A DNA stretch of 41,032 nucleotides from NCBI GenBank assembly GCA_020351445.1, contig CP070713.1, positions 2,609,060-2,650,091 of the forward strand, written 5' to 3'. Of this stretch, positions 1 through 8,578 are shown one piece after another. A program made the translations under genes and the position numbers. The notes beneath the pieces were generated by a model. It saw nothing but the letters and a program-made list of their open reading frames with translations. It was not told the origin of the DNA and searched no databases. Origin of the DNA: Myxococcales bacterium (GTDB taxonomy: Bacteria > Myxococcota_A > Polyangia > Polyangiales > Houyiibacteriaceae). Within the stretch, counting starts at the first letter, position 1, and the number at the start of each line of letters is the position of its first letter.

Positions 1-996
1 CTGAGCTCATATGAGTACGAGGACGAGTCGCTCTATCACAACCGAAGCTTCGTTCACCACACGGGCACTCGAGGGGGGCTCCTGAAGCTCTTTGGCGGCG
101 AGCCTGCGGACTTCGACATCGCTGCGATCGCCCCCAGCACCGCGGATCTCGTTTGGGAACAGCAGCTCGATCTTCGTGTGCTGCTCGATGTTGTGCGTTC
201 GCTTGGCGAGCTCGGCGTCGGGATGAGCCCCGAAGAGCTTGACCAGGCCCTCAACGAACGCGTGCTCGAGCTCGATATGACGCTCGGTGCGCTCGTCGAG
301 CGTTTGGACACCACCGCGGGACTCATCCTCGCTGTCGACGAAAGTCGTCCGCTAGGGATTCCTGGGGAGTCCTTTTGGTTTCCGTACACCGATTTCCTTC
401 TCCGCATCGACGGGCTTTCGGACCTGGCGGATGCGATCGCAAAAAAGGCTGCGCTCGATCCGTTCATCGCTTCGGAGCGGACAGATGAGTGGGTGATCAT
501 CAAGCCCGCGATCAGCCTTCCGCCCCCATGGAATGCATACGAGCCTTCCGTGGCCAAAGAGGTCGCGACTGGGCGCATGTATATCGTCAGCTCTCCGGCT
601 TTCCTCGAGCGGTGTATTTCGACGATCGAAAGCGTGGCACAAAGCTCTGATTTCATCCGTGCCTTCCGACAGCTTTCGCCGGATGGAAATGGGCTGACGT
701 ATCTCTCGCCACGGATGACCCGGCAGATGCACGGGCTGCTCGACCGCGTGATCGAGGCCAATGGTTCATCGGTGACGACGACCATCGCGCGTTTCTTTCT
801 GCCGGACATCGGGTACCCCGTGGGATGGGTCGTCACGAACCGCGATGACGGCATCCTCTTCACATCGAATACACCGTCCTCGCACAAGTCGACGCTCCTC
901 ACGCTCGGGTATGCGGCTTTGCTCCCTGCCCTTGCCGTGGTGGGTACTTCAATGCTCGCCCCGGAACCCAGTGCGACGCAAAGTCCGTTCGATTGA
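1..996 (+). CDS. Unrecognised protein, 5' end cut off by the window
   Basis: The reading frame is open from the first base to a TGA at 994-996, so at least 331 residues are present and the true start lies upstream. The visible part is acidic and soluble-looking, with repeated helical stretches such as DLRVLLDVVRSLGELG. It has a hydrophobic segment close to the C-terminus (LGYAALLPALAVVG), followed by a short polar tail. It resembles the loosely defined DUF3352-like hypothetical proteins that often carry one membrane segment, but this is a pattern impression only and I assign no function. A GTG at 178 could serve as an internal start, but the frame upstream of it has the same composition and is probably coding. 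The next gene follows after 80 bp in the same direction. Confidence 0.75.
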   Translation: MSSYEYEDESLYHNRSFVHHTGTRGGLLKLFGGEPADFDIAAIAPSTADLVWEQQLDLRVLLDVVRSLGELGVGMSPEELDQALNERVLELDMTLGALVERLDTTAGLILAVDESRPLGIPGESFWFPYTDFLLRIDGLSDLADAIAKKAALDPFIASERTDEWVIIKPAISLPPPWNAYEPSVAKEVATGRMYIVSSPAFLERCISTIESVAQSSDFIRAFRQLSPDGNGLTYLSPRMTRQMHGLLDRVIEANGSSVTTTIARFFLPDIGYPVGWVVTNRDDGILFTSNTPSSHKSTLLTLGYAALLPALAVVGTSMLAPEPSATQSPFD

Positions 997-1076
997 AGCG
1001 TCACCACAGTTGCAGGTCCGAAAGCCGCCAGCAATGCGTTGGGATCGGCCTTAGGCTCCGATTCGGAGGTGCAGTC

Positions 1077-1571
1077 ATGACCCTTTTCATCACGAAGCGC
1101 GCGACGCCGGTAGGAGAGGTCGTCGCTTGGCGAAGCGAGCTCGGGCTCGTTCGCATGGGATTTTCCGATGGAATGGATCAGCCCGAAGCAGCGCTGGCGG
1201 ATCCGAGCCCCACGATCGGTCGCGAGATCGATCGCTACTTTTCCGGCTCGACCGAAGCGCTCGATCGCCTCGACGTCGACCTTCGAGGAACCGCGTTGCA
1301 GCGGCGCATCTGGGGGCTGCTACGGACCATTCCAGCAGGCGAGACGAAGGGGTATGGCGAGCTTGGCACGTTGGTGGGTACGTCGGGCCGAGTGGTTGGC
1401 AACGCGATGGCGGCCAACCCGGTGTGCCTGGCCCTGCCCTGCCACCGCGTGATTCGCCGCGACGGCACTTGGCACGGTTATGCCTACGGCAATCATCGTA
1501 AGCGGTGGCTTCTAGAGCACGAAGCCAAAAGAAAAGCGCCGAGTGGACCGTCAGACCCACTCGGCGCGTAA
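1077..1571 (+). CDS. ogt: Methylated-DNA--protein-cysteine methyltransferase (Ogt/MGMT type)
   Basis: This is a 164-aa single-domain suicide repair protein that moves the alkyl group from O6-alkylguanine (and O4-alkylthymine) to its own cysteine. The family signature PCHRVI is at residues 121-126, with acceptor Cys122. Upstream are the helix-turn-helix part of the fold (GYGELGTLVGTSGRVVGNAM, residues 92-111) and the conserved asparagine region. The C-terminal NHRKRWLLEHE stretch is also typical. There is no Ada-type N-terminal regulatory domain, so this is a constitutive or independently regulated Ogt. I chose ATG 1077 because GGAGG at 1065-1069 lies 7 nt upstream. A longer frame back to 993 has no ribosome site and an atypical N-terminus. 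The last codons overlap an inverted repeat that serves as terminator for the opposite strand. Confidence 0.95.
   Translation: MTLFITKRATPVGEVVAWRSELGLVRMGFSDGMDQPEAALADPSPTIGREIDRYFSGSTEALDRLDVDLRGTALQRRIWGLLRTIPAGETKGYGELGTLVGTSGRVVGNAMAANPVCLALPCHRVIRRDGTWHGYAYGNHRKRWLLEHEAKRKAPSGPSDPLGA
1527..1567 (-). terminator. Intrinsic terminator of the gltBD transcript, inside the 3' end of ogt
   Basis: There is a perfect 11-bp inverted repeat: GCGCCGAGTGG at 1536-1546 and its complement at 1557-1567, with a 10-nt loop. On the minus strand the stem is followed directly by TTTTCTTTT (1535 down to 1527), a classic Rho-independent terminator. On the plus strand no U-run follows. It lies 223 bp downstream of the gltD stop codon and is the only terminator-like structure between the convergent genes, so I infer that it ends the leftward glt transcript. 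Confidence 0.8.
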
Positions 1572-1655
1572 GCAAGTTTCGACCGCTAGTTGCGCTGGTA
1601 GCGGCGAATCCCCAAGCACAAGGCAAGCATCAGAAAAAGAACAGGTCTCCCATGT

Positions 1656-1676
1656 CTCCCGGGCAAAACCCGGGAG
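1656..1676. other. Perfect 8-bp hairpin in the ogt-gltD intergenic gap
   Basis: CTCCCGGG at 1656-1663 pairs with CCCGGGAG at 1669-1676 around a CAAAA loop. Neither side carries a U-tract, so it is not a standard terminator. It would be part of the gltD 3' untranslated RNA on the minus strand. Nothing else in the 1572-1789 gap looks coding. Confidence 0.5.
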
Positions 1677-1726
1677 CCCCGGTTGCCACTATGACACACT
1701 AGCAACGGATAAGTCCAGTTCTACCG

Positions 1727-1758
1727 GATAACCTAGAAAACGGACTGCAGAGGTTATC
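1727..1758. other. 8-bp inverted repeat near the gltD stop codon
   Basis: GATAACCT at 1727-1734 pairs with AGGTTATC at 1751-1758, with a 16-nt loop. It lies 32 bp downstream of the gltD stop. It has no U-run, so its function is unknown. It could be an RNA stability element in the gltD 3' untranslated region or a chance repeat. Confidence 0.3.
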
Positions 1759-1789
1759 AGTGAAGAAAACGCTGTGATTCCGGGATCTA

Positions 1790-3262
1790 CTAGTCGGGAG
1801 CTGGTAAGTCCGAGCGTCCCATCAGGAAGGTGTCCACCGACCTCGCGGCGCCCCGGCCCTCGGCGATCCCCCAGACCACCAGCGACTGACCGCGGCGGCA
1901 GTCCCCGGCTGCGAAGACCCCCTGGGTGTTGGTCGCGTATTTGCCGTATTCCGCCTTGAAGTTACTGCGTGCATCGCGCTCGAGGCCCAGCTGCTCTGCC
2001 AGCGTGTCCTCCGGACCGAGGAATCCCATCGCAAGGAAGATCAGATCGGCTTCGAAGACCTCGTCGGAGCCCGGCACTTCACTCATCTGCCACTTGCCTT
2101 CGGCGTCTTTCGTCCATTCGACACGTACCGTCTCGACGCCGGCAACGTTTCCGTTGCCGTCATCGATGAAGCGCTTGCTGAGCACGCGGTACTCGCGCGG
2201 ATCTTTACCGAACTTCGCAGCAGCTTCTTGGTGGCCGTAGTCCACCCGAAAGATGACCGGCCACTCAGGCCAAGGGTTATCGGCAGCGCGCTCGGCCGGC
2301 GGCTTTGGCAAGAGCTCGAAGTTGACCAGCGATGTACATCCGTGACGAATCGACGTACCAATGCAGTCGGTCCCGGTGTCACCGCCCCCAATGACGATCA
2401 CTCGCTTGCCCTTGGCGCTGATGTAGGCGCCGTCTTCGAGCTTGCTGTCCATGAGGCTTTTGGTGTTCTTCAGCAAGAACTCCATCGCGAAATGAACGCC
2501 CCTGAGCTCGCGGCCAGGTATGGGCAGATCACGGGGGCGCGTGGCGCCGCAGGCGAGGACCACAGCGTCATTTTCGCTCCGAATCTTCCGCGCATCTTTG
2601 TTCACGCCAACGTGTGCGTTCGTTATGAAGTTCACGCCCTCGGCACGCATGATGTCGAGGCGCCGATCCACGATGCCCTTGTCGAGCTTCATGTTCGGAA
2701 TGCCGTAAGTCAGGAGACCGCCTATCCGGTCGTCGCGCTCGTAGACTGTGACGGTGTGACCGGCCCGGTTGAGCTGCTGAGCAGCGGTAAGCCCCGCGGG
2801 ACCGCTGCCAATAACAGCCACCTTTTTGCCAGTCCGCTCGTCGGGCGGCTCCGGCTGAATCCATCCCTCCGCGAACCCCTTGTCGACGATCGCGCACTCG
2901 ATGTTCTTGATGGTGACGGCAGGCTCATTGATGCCGAGGACGCAGGCGCCCTCACACGGGGCCGGGCAGACTCGGCCGGTGAATTCGGGAAAGTTGTTCG
3001 TCTTGTGCAGGCGGTCCAACGCCTCCCGCCAACGTCCGCGGTAGACGAGGTCGTTCCACTCGGGGATCAGATTGTCGATCGGGCAGCCGGTCGCCGATTG
3101 GCAAAACGGAACGCCGCAGTCCATGCAGCGCGCACCCTGGGTTCGAAGGTGCCCCTCGGGCACGTCGACCATGAACTCGTCCCATCCTGAGACTCGCTCC
3201 AAAGGGTCGCTGTAAGGAACGGTTTCTCGCGGAAACTCTTTGAAACCTGTTGGCTTACCCAT
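1790..3262 (-). CDS. gltD: Glutamate synthase (NADPH) small subunit
   Basis: This 490-aa beta subunit passes electrons from NADPH through FAD to the large subunit for the reductive transfer of the glutamine amide to 2-oxoglutarate. The N-terminal Fe-S region has cysteines at 46, 49, 54 and 60 (CMDCGVPFC...GC) and at 99, 103 and 107 (CPAPCEGAC). The FAD-binding motif VIGSGPAG is near residues 150-157, and the NADPH-binding motif [11 protein letters not shown] is at 290-300. The FAD C-terminal motif [19 protein letters not shown] is also present. ATG 3262 gives the canonical start MGKPTGF, and a longer frame to 3319 would run into the end of gltB. The gene starts 4 bp after the gltB stop, so the two are surely co-transcribed. 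Length and motifs are intact. Confidence 0.97.
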   Translation of the reverse strand: MGKPTGFKEFPRETVPYSDPLERVSGWDEFMVDVPEGHLRTQGARCMDCGVPFCQSATGCPIDNLIPEWNDLVYRGRWREALDRLHKTNNFPEFTGRVCPAPCEGACVLGINEPAVTIKNIECAIVDKGFAEGWIQPEPPDERTGKKVAVIGSGPAGLTAAQQLNRAGHTVTVYERDDRIGGLLTYGIPNMKLDKGIVDRRLDIMRAEGVNFITNAHVGVNKDARKIRSENDAVVLACGATRPRDLPIPGRELRGVHFAMEFLLKNTKSLMDSKLEDGAYISAKGKRVIVIGGGDTGTDCIGTSIRHGCTSLVNFELLPKPPAERAADNPWPEWPVIFRVDYGHQEAAAKFGKDPREYRVLSKRFIDDGNGNVAGVETVRVEWTKDAEGKWQMSEVPGSDEVFEADLIFLAMGFLGPEDTLAEQLGLERDARSNFKAEYGKYATNTQGVFAAGDCRRGQSLVVWGIAEGRGAARSVDTFLMGRSDLPAPD

Positions 3263-3266
3263 CGTC

Positions 3267-6200
3267 CTACTCCGCTGCCGGAAGGCCCTGTGGTTGAGCG
3301 ATCTCGGGCCCGGGTACACCCACCGAAAGGTCGCCCTTGTCCCGAAGCACGCGCTTGTAGTCGGTGGGCATCACTTTCACGAACGTCTTGACGGTGTTCG
3401 ACCAGTCCTGCAGCAAACGCTCGGCAACAGCAGAGCCGGTGTACTCGAAGTGTTCTTCGATGAGCCGCTTCACAACGGCGATCTCTTCTTGGTACTCGAG
3501 TCGCTCGAGCTCGACCATCTCTTGGTTGCACTTCGTGTGGAAGTTGCCTTCGGTGTCGAGCACGTAAGCGACGCCGCCGCTCATGCCCGCACCGAAGTTG
3601 CGGCCGGTGTCACCGAGAATCACCGCTCGTCCGCCGGTCATGTACTCGCATCCGTGGTCACCCACACCTTCGATGACGGCCCATGCGCCCGAGTTGCGAA
3701 CACAGAAGCGCTCTGCCGCGCGGCCTCGGAAAAACGCCTTCCCCTTGACCGCGCCGTATAACACGACATTGCCGATGATCATGTTCTCGGCCGGGACGAA
3801 CGTGGCCTTCTTGGAGGGGTAGACGATGAGCTTGCCACCGGACAACCCCTTGCCGACGTAGTCGTTTGCGTCGCCTTCGAGCTCGAGGGTCACACCTTTG
3901 GCGAGCCAGGCGCCGAAGCTCTGCCCGGCCGAGCCTTCGAGCTTGAAGTGAACCGTCCCATCCGGAAGAAGCTCTTCACCCCACGCCTTGGCGATTTCGT
4001 GGCTGAGCATCGTGCCCACGGTGCGGTTGGTGTTCTTGATCTTGAGCTCGCTTCGAACCGGTTTGCCTTCGGTGATCGCGGGCTGAGCCAACTCGATGAG
4101 CCGATTGTCGAGCGCCTTGTCGAGCCCGTGGTCTTGCGGCCTGGTGCAGTAGACCTCGGTGACCGCGTTTTTCTTCTTGGCTGGCGTGAGGATCGGAGTG
4201 AGGTCGATTCCTTGTGCCTTCCAATGCACGATGGCCTCGGCGGTGTCGAGCATATCGACGCGGCCAATCATCTCGTTGAAGGTGCGGAAGCCGAGCGAAG
4301 CCATGATCTCGCGCGCTTCCTCCGCGACCATGAAGAGGTAGTTGATCACATGCTCGGGCTTGCCTTTGAACTTTCTGCGCAGCTCCGGGTCCTGCGTAGC
4401 GATGCCGACTGGGCAGGTGTTGAGGTGACATTTGCGCATCATGATGCAGCCCATCGCAATGAGCGGCGCCGTGCTCAGACCGATCTCTTCGGCGCCGAGC
4501 AAACCACCGATGACAACGTCACGTCCGGTCTTCATCTGGCCGTCCGTCTGCAAGACGACACGGCTTCGAAGGTCGTTCATCACCAATGTCTGGTGAGTCT
4601 CGGAAATGCCGAGCTCCCAGGGAAGACCGGCGTGCTTGATCGACGTCAGCGGTGAAGCGCCGGTGCCGCCATCGTGACCGCTGATGAGAATGTGATCGGC
4701 GTGCGCCTTCGAGACGCCCGCAGCAATCGTGCCGACACCCACCTCGCTCACCAGCTTGACACTGATGCGCGCCGAGGGGTTGCTGTTCTTGAGGTCGTGA
4801 ATCAGCTGCGCCAAGTCCTCGATCGAGTAGATGTCGTGGTGCGGCGGCGGGCTGATCAAGCCGACGCCCGGAGTCGAATGACGCACCGATGCGATCTTCT
4901 CGTCCACCTTGCGGCCGGGAAGCTCGCCACCCTCACCGGGCTTGGCGCCTTGGGCCATCTTGATTTGAATCTCGTCGCTGTTGGTGAGGTAGTTGATGGT
5001 GACGCCGAAGCGACCTGAAGCGACCTGTTTGATCGCCGAGCGCATCGGGTTCATCGACCCGTCCTGCAGCGGCTTATAGCGCTCGGGATCTTCGCCGCCC
5101 TCGCCCGTATTGGACTTGCCCCCTAGCTCGTTCATCGCGATGGCGAGCGTCGAATGCGCTTCCATCGAAATCGAGCCGAAGCTCATCGCCCCGGTGGCAA
5201 AGCGCTTGACGATCTCACTTGCGGGCTCGACTTCGCTGAGCGGAATCCTGTTGCCTTTTTTGAAGCGCATCAGGCCCCGGAGCGTGCACCGATCGCGAGC
5301 GCTGTTGTTTGCGTGGTCAGCGAAGCGCTTGTACGCGTCGTGGCTGTTCGCCCGCGCCGCCACCTGCAGGTTGGCGATCGTATCCGGGTTCCACATGTGC
5401 CGCTCGCCGTTCGCGCGCCAATGGAACTGGCCGTCATTCGGAAGCATCGGAAGCCGGAATTCGTCTTCGTCCGGGTAGCCGAGCGCGTGTCGCTCGACGA
5501 GCTCCTCGGCGATGACGTTGAACCCGACGCCCTGAATGCGGCTCGCGGTCCCAGCAAAGCACAGGTCGACGACGGAGCTGTTCAGGCCCACCGCCTCGAA
5601 GATCTGCGCGCCCTTGTACGACTGAAGCGTCGAGATCCCCATCTTGGCGAAGACCTTGAGCATGCCCTTGGCAACGGCCTTGCGATAGCCAGCCACGATG
5701 CTGTCATCGTCTGGGAACGTCTCGGCATCGAGCGTGCCGATGCGGCGCTCTTGCCACAGCGCCTCGAACGCGAGATATGGGTTGATCGCATCTGCACCGT
5801 ATCCGACGAGACAACAGTGATGGTGCACTTCGCGTGCCTCGCCGGTTTCCACGACGATTCCGACGCGCGTACGCTTCTCGGTCCCCACCAAGTGGTGATG
5901 GGCCGCGCCGGTTGCAAGGAGCGCGCTCATGGGAATGCGGTCCTTGCCGGCAGCACGGTCGGTCAGCACGATGAGGCTGTAGCCGTCGTCCACCGCTTGC
6001 TCGGCTTCCTGTCGAATGCGCTGGAGCGCAGGTTCGAGCCCATCGGCGCCCTCGCTTCGGGACCAAGTGATGTCGATGATCTTGCTGCGCCACCCGCGCT
6101 CGCTAATCGTCTTGAGCGCGGTGACCTCTTCGTTGGTCAAGATCGGGTGCGGAACGCGAAGCCGATGCGCGTGCTGCGGGGTCGTGTTGAGCAGGTCTTG

Positions 6201-7865
6201 CTCCGGCCCGATGTAGCACTCGACAGCCATGATCACTTCCTCACGAATCGAATCGATCGGCGGATTGGTGACCTGAGCAAACAGCTGCTTGAAGTAGTCA
6301 TATGCGAGTCGCGGCTGATCGCTCAGAACGGCGAGCGCCGAGTCGTTGCCCATGGACCCGACCGGATCGCGCTTCTGCTCGATCATTGGCCGCAACATGA
6401 ACTGCATCGTCTCGGTGGTGTAACCAAAGGACTGCATGCGCGGAAGAAGTGTGTCGGGGTTGAAGCCGTGCGCGTCCTCGTTCACTGGAAGCTCGGTCAG
6501 CTTGAGGCGCTGCTCGTTGAGCCACTGGCCATAGGGAAGGCGCGACGCGATGTCATTCTTGAGCTCTACGTCGGGGATCATGCGCCCCTGCTCGAAGTCG
6601 ATGAGGAACATGCGGCCGGGCTTCAGGCGGCCCTTGTGCTTCACCGTCTCGGGTGCAACTGGGAGCACGCCGACCTCCGACGCCATGATCACGCGGTCGT
6701 CGTGAGTGAGATAGTAGCGACTCGGACGAAGACCATTACGGTCGAGAACCGCACCGATGATGGTCCCGTCCGTGAAGGCAATCGAGGCAGGGCCGTCCCA
6801 CGGCTCCATCAGGCAGGAGTGGTACTCGTAGAAGTCACGCTTCACCTGCGGCATGTGGGCGTGCTTCTGCCAGGCCTCGGGGATCATCATCATCGCGGCC
6901 TCGGGCATCGAGCGCCCGTTCATGTACAAGAACTCCAGGACGTTATCGAACGTGCCAGAGTCCGACAGGCCCTCTTCCGCGACGGGGAAGAGCTTGCGGA
7001 GGTCTTCCCCGAAGAGCTCGCTTTGCACCACTCCCTGCCGGGAGTGCATCGCGTTCTTGTTACCGCGGAGGGTATTGATTTCGCCGTTGTGGCTGAGGCA
7101 ACGAAGCGGTTGCGCGCGCTCCCAGGTCGGGAAGGTGTTCGTCGCAAAGCGCGAATGCACCATCGCGAGGTGGGTCTCGAAGTCCGGGTCGGTCAGATCC
7201 CCGTAGAAGGGCAGCACTTGCTCGCAGGCAAGCATGCCCTTGTAGATGATCGTCTTGCTCGATAACGAGCACGCGTAGAGCATCCCACGCTGCTTCAGGC
7301 TCTCGTCACGGCGAAGCGGGCTCGCCGCGCTTTTGCGGATGATGTAGAGCTGCCTCTCGAACGCCTCTTGGTCGAGGCCGTCAGCCGCACCGATCAGTAG
7401 TTGCTCGATGCGCGGCATCGCCTCGAGCGCGGTCGGCCCGAGATTCGCGCCGTCGGGGTCTGTGGGCACCACGCGCCAGCCGAGAAATCGCTGCCCCTGC
7501 ATTTCGATAGCCTTCACGAACGCAGCCTTGCAGTACGCGCGCTCCTCGCTGTCGGTTGGGAGGAAGATGTTGCCGACGCCGTACTTGCCGGACTCGGGAA
7601 GATCGATGCCCAGCTCCTCTTTGGCGGCACGACGCAACAGCTTGTCCGGAACGGCGGTCAGCATGCCGGCCCCATCGCCCGTATTGGTCTCCGAGCCGCG
7701 CGCGCCGCGGTGGTCCATGTTGCAAAGAATACGGTTGGCGTCCTTGACGATTTGATGGGACGCCACGCCCTTGATCTGGGCAACGAATCCAACGCCACAC
7801 GCGTCCTTTTCGTTCGCGGGGTCGTAGAGACCGTGTTTTTCGGGGAGTCCGTACTGCATCTTCAC
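3267..7865 (-). CDS. gltB: Glutamate synthase large subunit
   Basis: This 1532-aa alpha subunit (GOGAT) makes two glutamates from glutamine and 2-oxoglutarate in the cytoplasm. The N-terminal class-II glutaminase begins at Cys23 (ACGVGF), preceded by a short propeptide that is removed in the family to free the nucleophile. The central and FMN-binding synthase domains follow, with [10 protein letters not shown] in the FMN region. The 3Fe-4S cysteines are at about 1140, 1146 and 1151 ([12 protein letters not shown]). The C-terminal GXXGXXXG beta-helix domain is present ([13 protein letters not shown]). The start is either GTG 7865 or ATG 7859. Neither has a visible Shine-Dalgarno sequence, which is odd for such a highly expressed gene. 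A strong palindrome ends 20 bp upstream. The family is regulated by Lrp in enterobacteria, and an Lrp-type gene sits just upstream here. Confidence 0.97.
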   Translation of the reverse strand: MKMQYGLPEKHGLYDPANEKDACGVGFVAQIKGVASHQIVKDANRILCNMDHRGARGSETNTGDGAGMLTAVPDKLLRRAAKEELGIDLPESGKYGVGNIFLPTDSEERAYCKAAFVKAIEMQGQRFLGWRVVPTDPDGANLGPTALEAMPRIEQLLIGAADGLDQEAFERQLYIIRKSAASPLRRDESLKQRGMLYACSLSSKTIIYKGMLACEQVLPFYGDLTDPDFETHLAMVHSRFATNTFPTWERAQPLRCLSHNGEINTLRGNKNAMHSRQGVVQSELFGEDLRKLFPVAEEGLSDSGTFDNVLEFLYMNGRSMPEAAMMMIPEAWQKHAHMPQVKRDFYEYHSCLMEPWDGPASIAFTDGTIIGAVLDRNGLRPSRYYLTHDDRVIMASEVGVLPVAPETVKHKGRLKPGRMFLIDFEQGRMIPDVELKNDIASRLPYGQWLNEQRLKLTELPVNEDAHGFNPDTLLPRMQSFGYTTETMQFMLRPMIEQKRDPVGSMGNDSALAVLSDQPRLAYDYFKQLFAQVTNPPIDSIREEVIMAVECYIGPEQDLLNTTPQHAHRLRVPHPILTNEEVTALKTISERGWRSKIIDITWSRSEGADGLEPALQRIRQEAEQAVDDGYSLIVLTDRAAGKDRIPMSALLATGAAHHHLVGTEKRTRVGIVVETGEAREVHHHCCLVGYGADAINPYLAFEALWQERRIGTLDAETFPDDDSIVAGYRKAVAKGMLKVFAKMGISTLQSYKGAQIFEAVGLNSSVVDLCFAGTASRIQGVGFNVIAEELVERHALGYPDEDEFRLPMLPNDGQFHWRANGERHMWNPDTIANLQVAARANSHDAYKRFADHANNSARDRCTLRGLMRFKKGNRIPLSEVEPASEIVKRFATGAMSFGSISMEAHSTLAIAMNELGGKSNTGEGGEDPERYKPLQDGSMNPMRSAIKQVASGRFGVTINYLTNSDEIQIKMAQGAKPGEGGELPGRKVDEKIASVRHSTPGVGLISPPPHHDIYSIEDLAQLIHDLKNSNPSARISVKLVSEVGVGTIAAGVSKAHADHILISGHDGGTGASPLTSIKHAGLPWELGISETHQTLVMNDLRSRVVLQTDGQMKTGRDVVIGGLLGAEEIGLSTAPLIAMGCIMMRKCHLNTCPVGIATQDPELRRKFKGKPEHVINYLFMVAEEAREIMASLGFRTFNEMIGRVDMLDTAEAIVHWKAQGIDLTPILTPAKKKNAVTEVYCTRPQDHGLDKALDNRLIELAQPAITEGKPVRSELKIKNTNRTVGTMLSHEIAKAWGEELLPDGTVHFKLEGSAGQSFGAWLAKGVTLELEGDANDYVGKGLSGGKLIVYPSKKATFVPAENMIIGNVVLYGAVKGKAFFRGRAAERFCVRNSGAWAVIEGVGDHGCEYMTGGRAVILGDTGRNFGAGMSGGVAYVLDTEGNFHTKCNQEMVELERLEYQEEIAVVKRLIEEHFEYTGSAVAERLLQDWSNTVKTFVKVMPTDYKRVLRDKGDLSVGVPGPEIAQPQGLPAAE

Positions 7866-7885
7866 GTGGTCTGTAGAGGTTGGGA

Positions 7886-7930
7886 TTAACCCTTTTCAAA
7901 AGGGGACTGTCCCCTTTTGAAAAGGGTTAA
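7886..7930. repeat. 45-bp perfect palindromic repeat, copy 1 (GGGGACNGTCCCC core)
   Basis: A 21-bp stem (7886-7906 with 7910-7930) closes a 3-nt loop with no mismatch. The inner part, AAAAGGGGA-CTG-TCCCCTTTT, is a symmetric hairpin flanked by A-run and T-run, so it could terminate transcription in either direction. A related copy is at 21521-21555. The outer TTAA provides the stop codon of the lrp-type gene (TAA at 7929-7927, minus strand). It fills most of the 61-bp gap between that gene and gltB, leaving little room for a gltB promoter or ribosome site. It resembles REP-like dispersed palindromes, but no transposase is in view. Confidence 0.85.
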
Positions 7931-8466
7931 GAGGCTTTTTGGGTTTCGGGGGGGTCGGGTGTGCGGCGGGGGCGTTTGCGGCGCCGCGCATCGGAGGGGG
8001 GCAGGGCGATTTCTGCCCTCTCGGTGTGCGTCGACAGCACCACCATGGTCTCGGTGCTGGCGACGCCCTGCATGGACCGGATGCGACTGATCAGTCTCTC
8101 CAGATCCTCGGTGTTCTGCGTCTTTACCTTGAGAAGTAGGGTGTGGCCACCGGTCACGTGGTGACATTCCAGGACCTGCGCGACCGAATCCACCCACTCC
8201 TCGAAGGCGGAAAGCAGCTGAGGATCGCTGATCGACACCCCAATGAAAGCCGAGATGTCGAGCCCGACTTTGCGGGCGTCCAGAAGCGCGTGGTAACCCC
8301 TGATGATTCCAGCATTTTCGAGCTTGCGCACCCGCTCCATGACCGAGGGCGCGCTCAGGCCTACGGCGGCGCCGATCTCCTTGAGAGAGCGCTTGCAGTC
8401 GCCCTGCAACTCGTTCAAAAGCTGCCGATCAATTCCATCTAGAACGTATGTTTCTCCTAAATTCAT
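7927..8466 (-). CDS. Lrp/AsnC-family transcriptional regulator
   Basis: This 179-aa DNA-binding regulator of amino-acid metabolism has an N-terminal winged helix-turn-helix around residues 27-55 (SLKEIGAAVGLSAPSVMERV). The C-terminal RAM ligand/oligomerisation domain covers about residues 70-150, including GGHTLLLKVKTQNTEDLERL. The last 27 residues are unusual: a basic, proline-rich tail (RRRKRPRRTPDPP) beyond the usual family length of about 150-165 aa. Its position directly upstream of gltB on the same strand suggests that it controls glutamate synthase, as Lrp does in E. coli. That link is inference. The divergent upstream region carries CCTAA/TTAGG half-sites that could be its own operator. 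The stop codon lies inside a palindromic repeat. Confidence 0.93.
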   Translation of the reverse strand: MNLGETYVLDGIDRQLLNELQGDCKRSLKEIGAAVGLSAPSVMERVRKLENAGIIRGYHALLDARKVGLDISAFIGVSISDPQLLSAFEEWVDSVAQVLECHHVTGGHTLLLKVKTQNTEDLERLISRIRSMQGVASTETMVVLSTHTERAEIALPPSDARRRKRPRRTPDPPETQKAS

Positions 8467-8492
8467 TAGGCCATAACCTCAGGAAGCCTAAT
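8456..8492. promoter_or_regulatory. Candidate Lrp-type operator: three CCTAA/TTAGG half-sites
   Basis: CCTAA at 8456-8460, TTAGG at 8466-8470 and CCTAA at 8487-8491 alternate in orientation. Their centres are 10 and 21 bp apart, that is one and two helical turns, so all three face one side of the helix. The outer pair extends to ATTAGGC/GCCTAAT (8465-8471 and 8486-8492). The array straddles the start codon of the Lrp/AsnC gene, as expected for autoregulation by an oligomer that wraps DNA. Binding is inferred, not shown. Confidence 0.45.
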
Positions 8493-8545
8493 AGATAGGG
8501 TGTATCGGCCGGGAAGTCAAACGATGATTGAACCATCAAAATGGG

Positions 8546-8572
8546 TTGGAAATTGAATCTTGAGTGTAATAC
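8546..8572 (+). promoter_or_regulatory. Possible sigma70-like promoter of the kinase gene
   Basis: TTGGAA at 8546-8551 and TAATAC at 8567-8572 are separated by 15 bp, short for a sigma70 promoter. Transcription would begin near 8579, at the first possible ATG. That would leave either a leaderless message or a 45-nt leader for an ATG at 8624. The surrounding 8500-8578 is clearly more AT-rich than its neighbourhood. Confidence 0.3.
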
Positions 8573-8578
8573 TTTGAT

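Noticed and set aside
1656-1676. Hairpin as intrinsic terminator of ogt
   Set aside because: The stem is perfect but no U-run follows on the plus strand. The sequence after it is CCCCGG.
2228-3190. 320-codon open frame on the plus strand opposite gltD
   Set aside because: It is antisense to an intact GltD and has no motif, ribosome site or plausible composition.
5154-7265. 703-codon open frame on the plus strand opposite gltB
   Set aside because: It is a shadow of high-GC coding sequence. The opposite strand encodes an intact glutamate synthase with all motifs, and the plus-strand translation is Arg/His/Val-rich without any recognisable domain.
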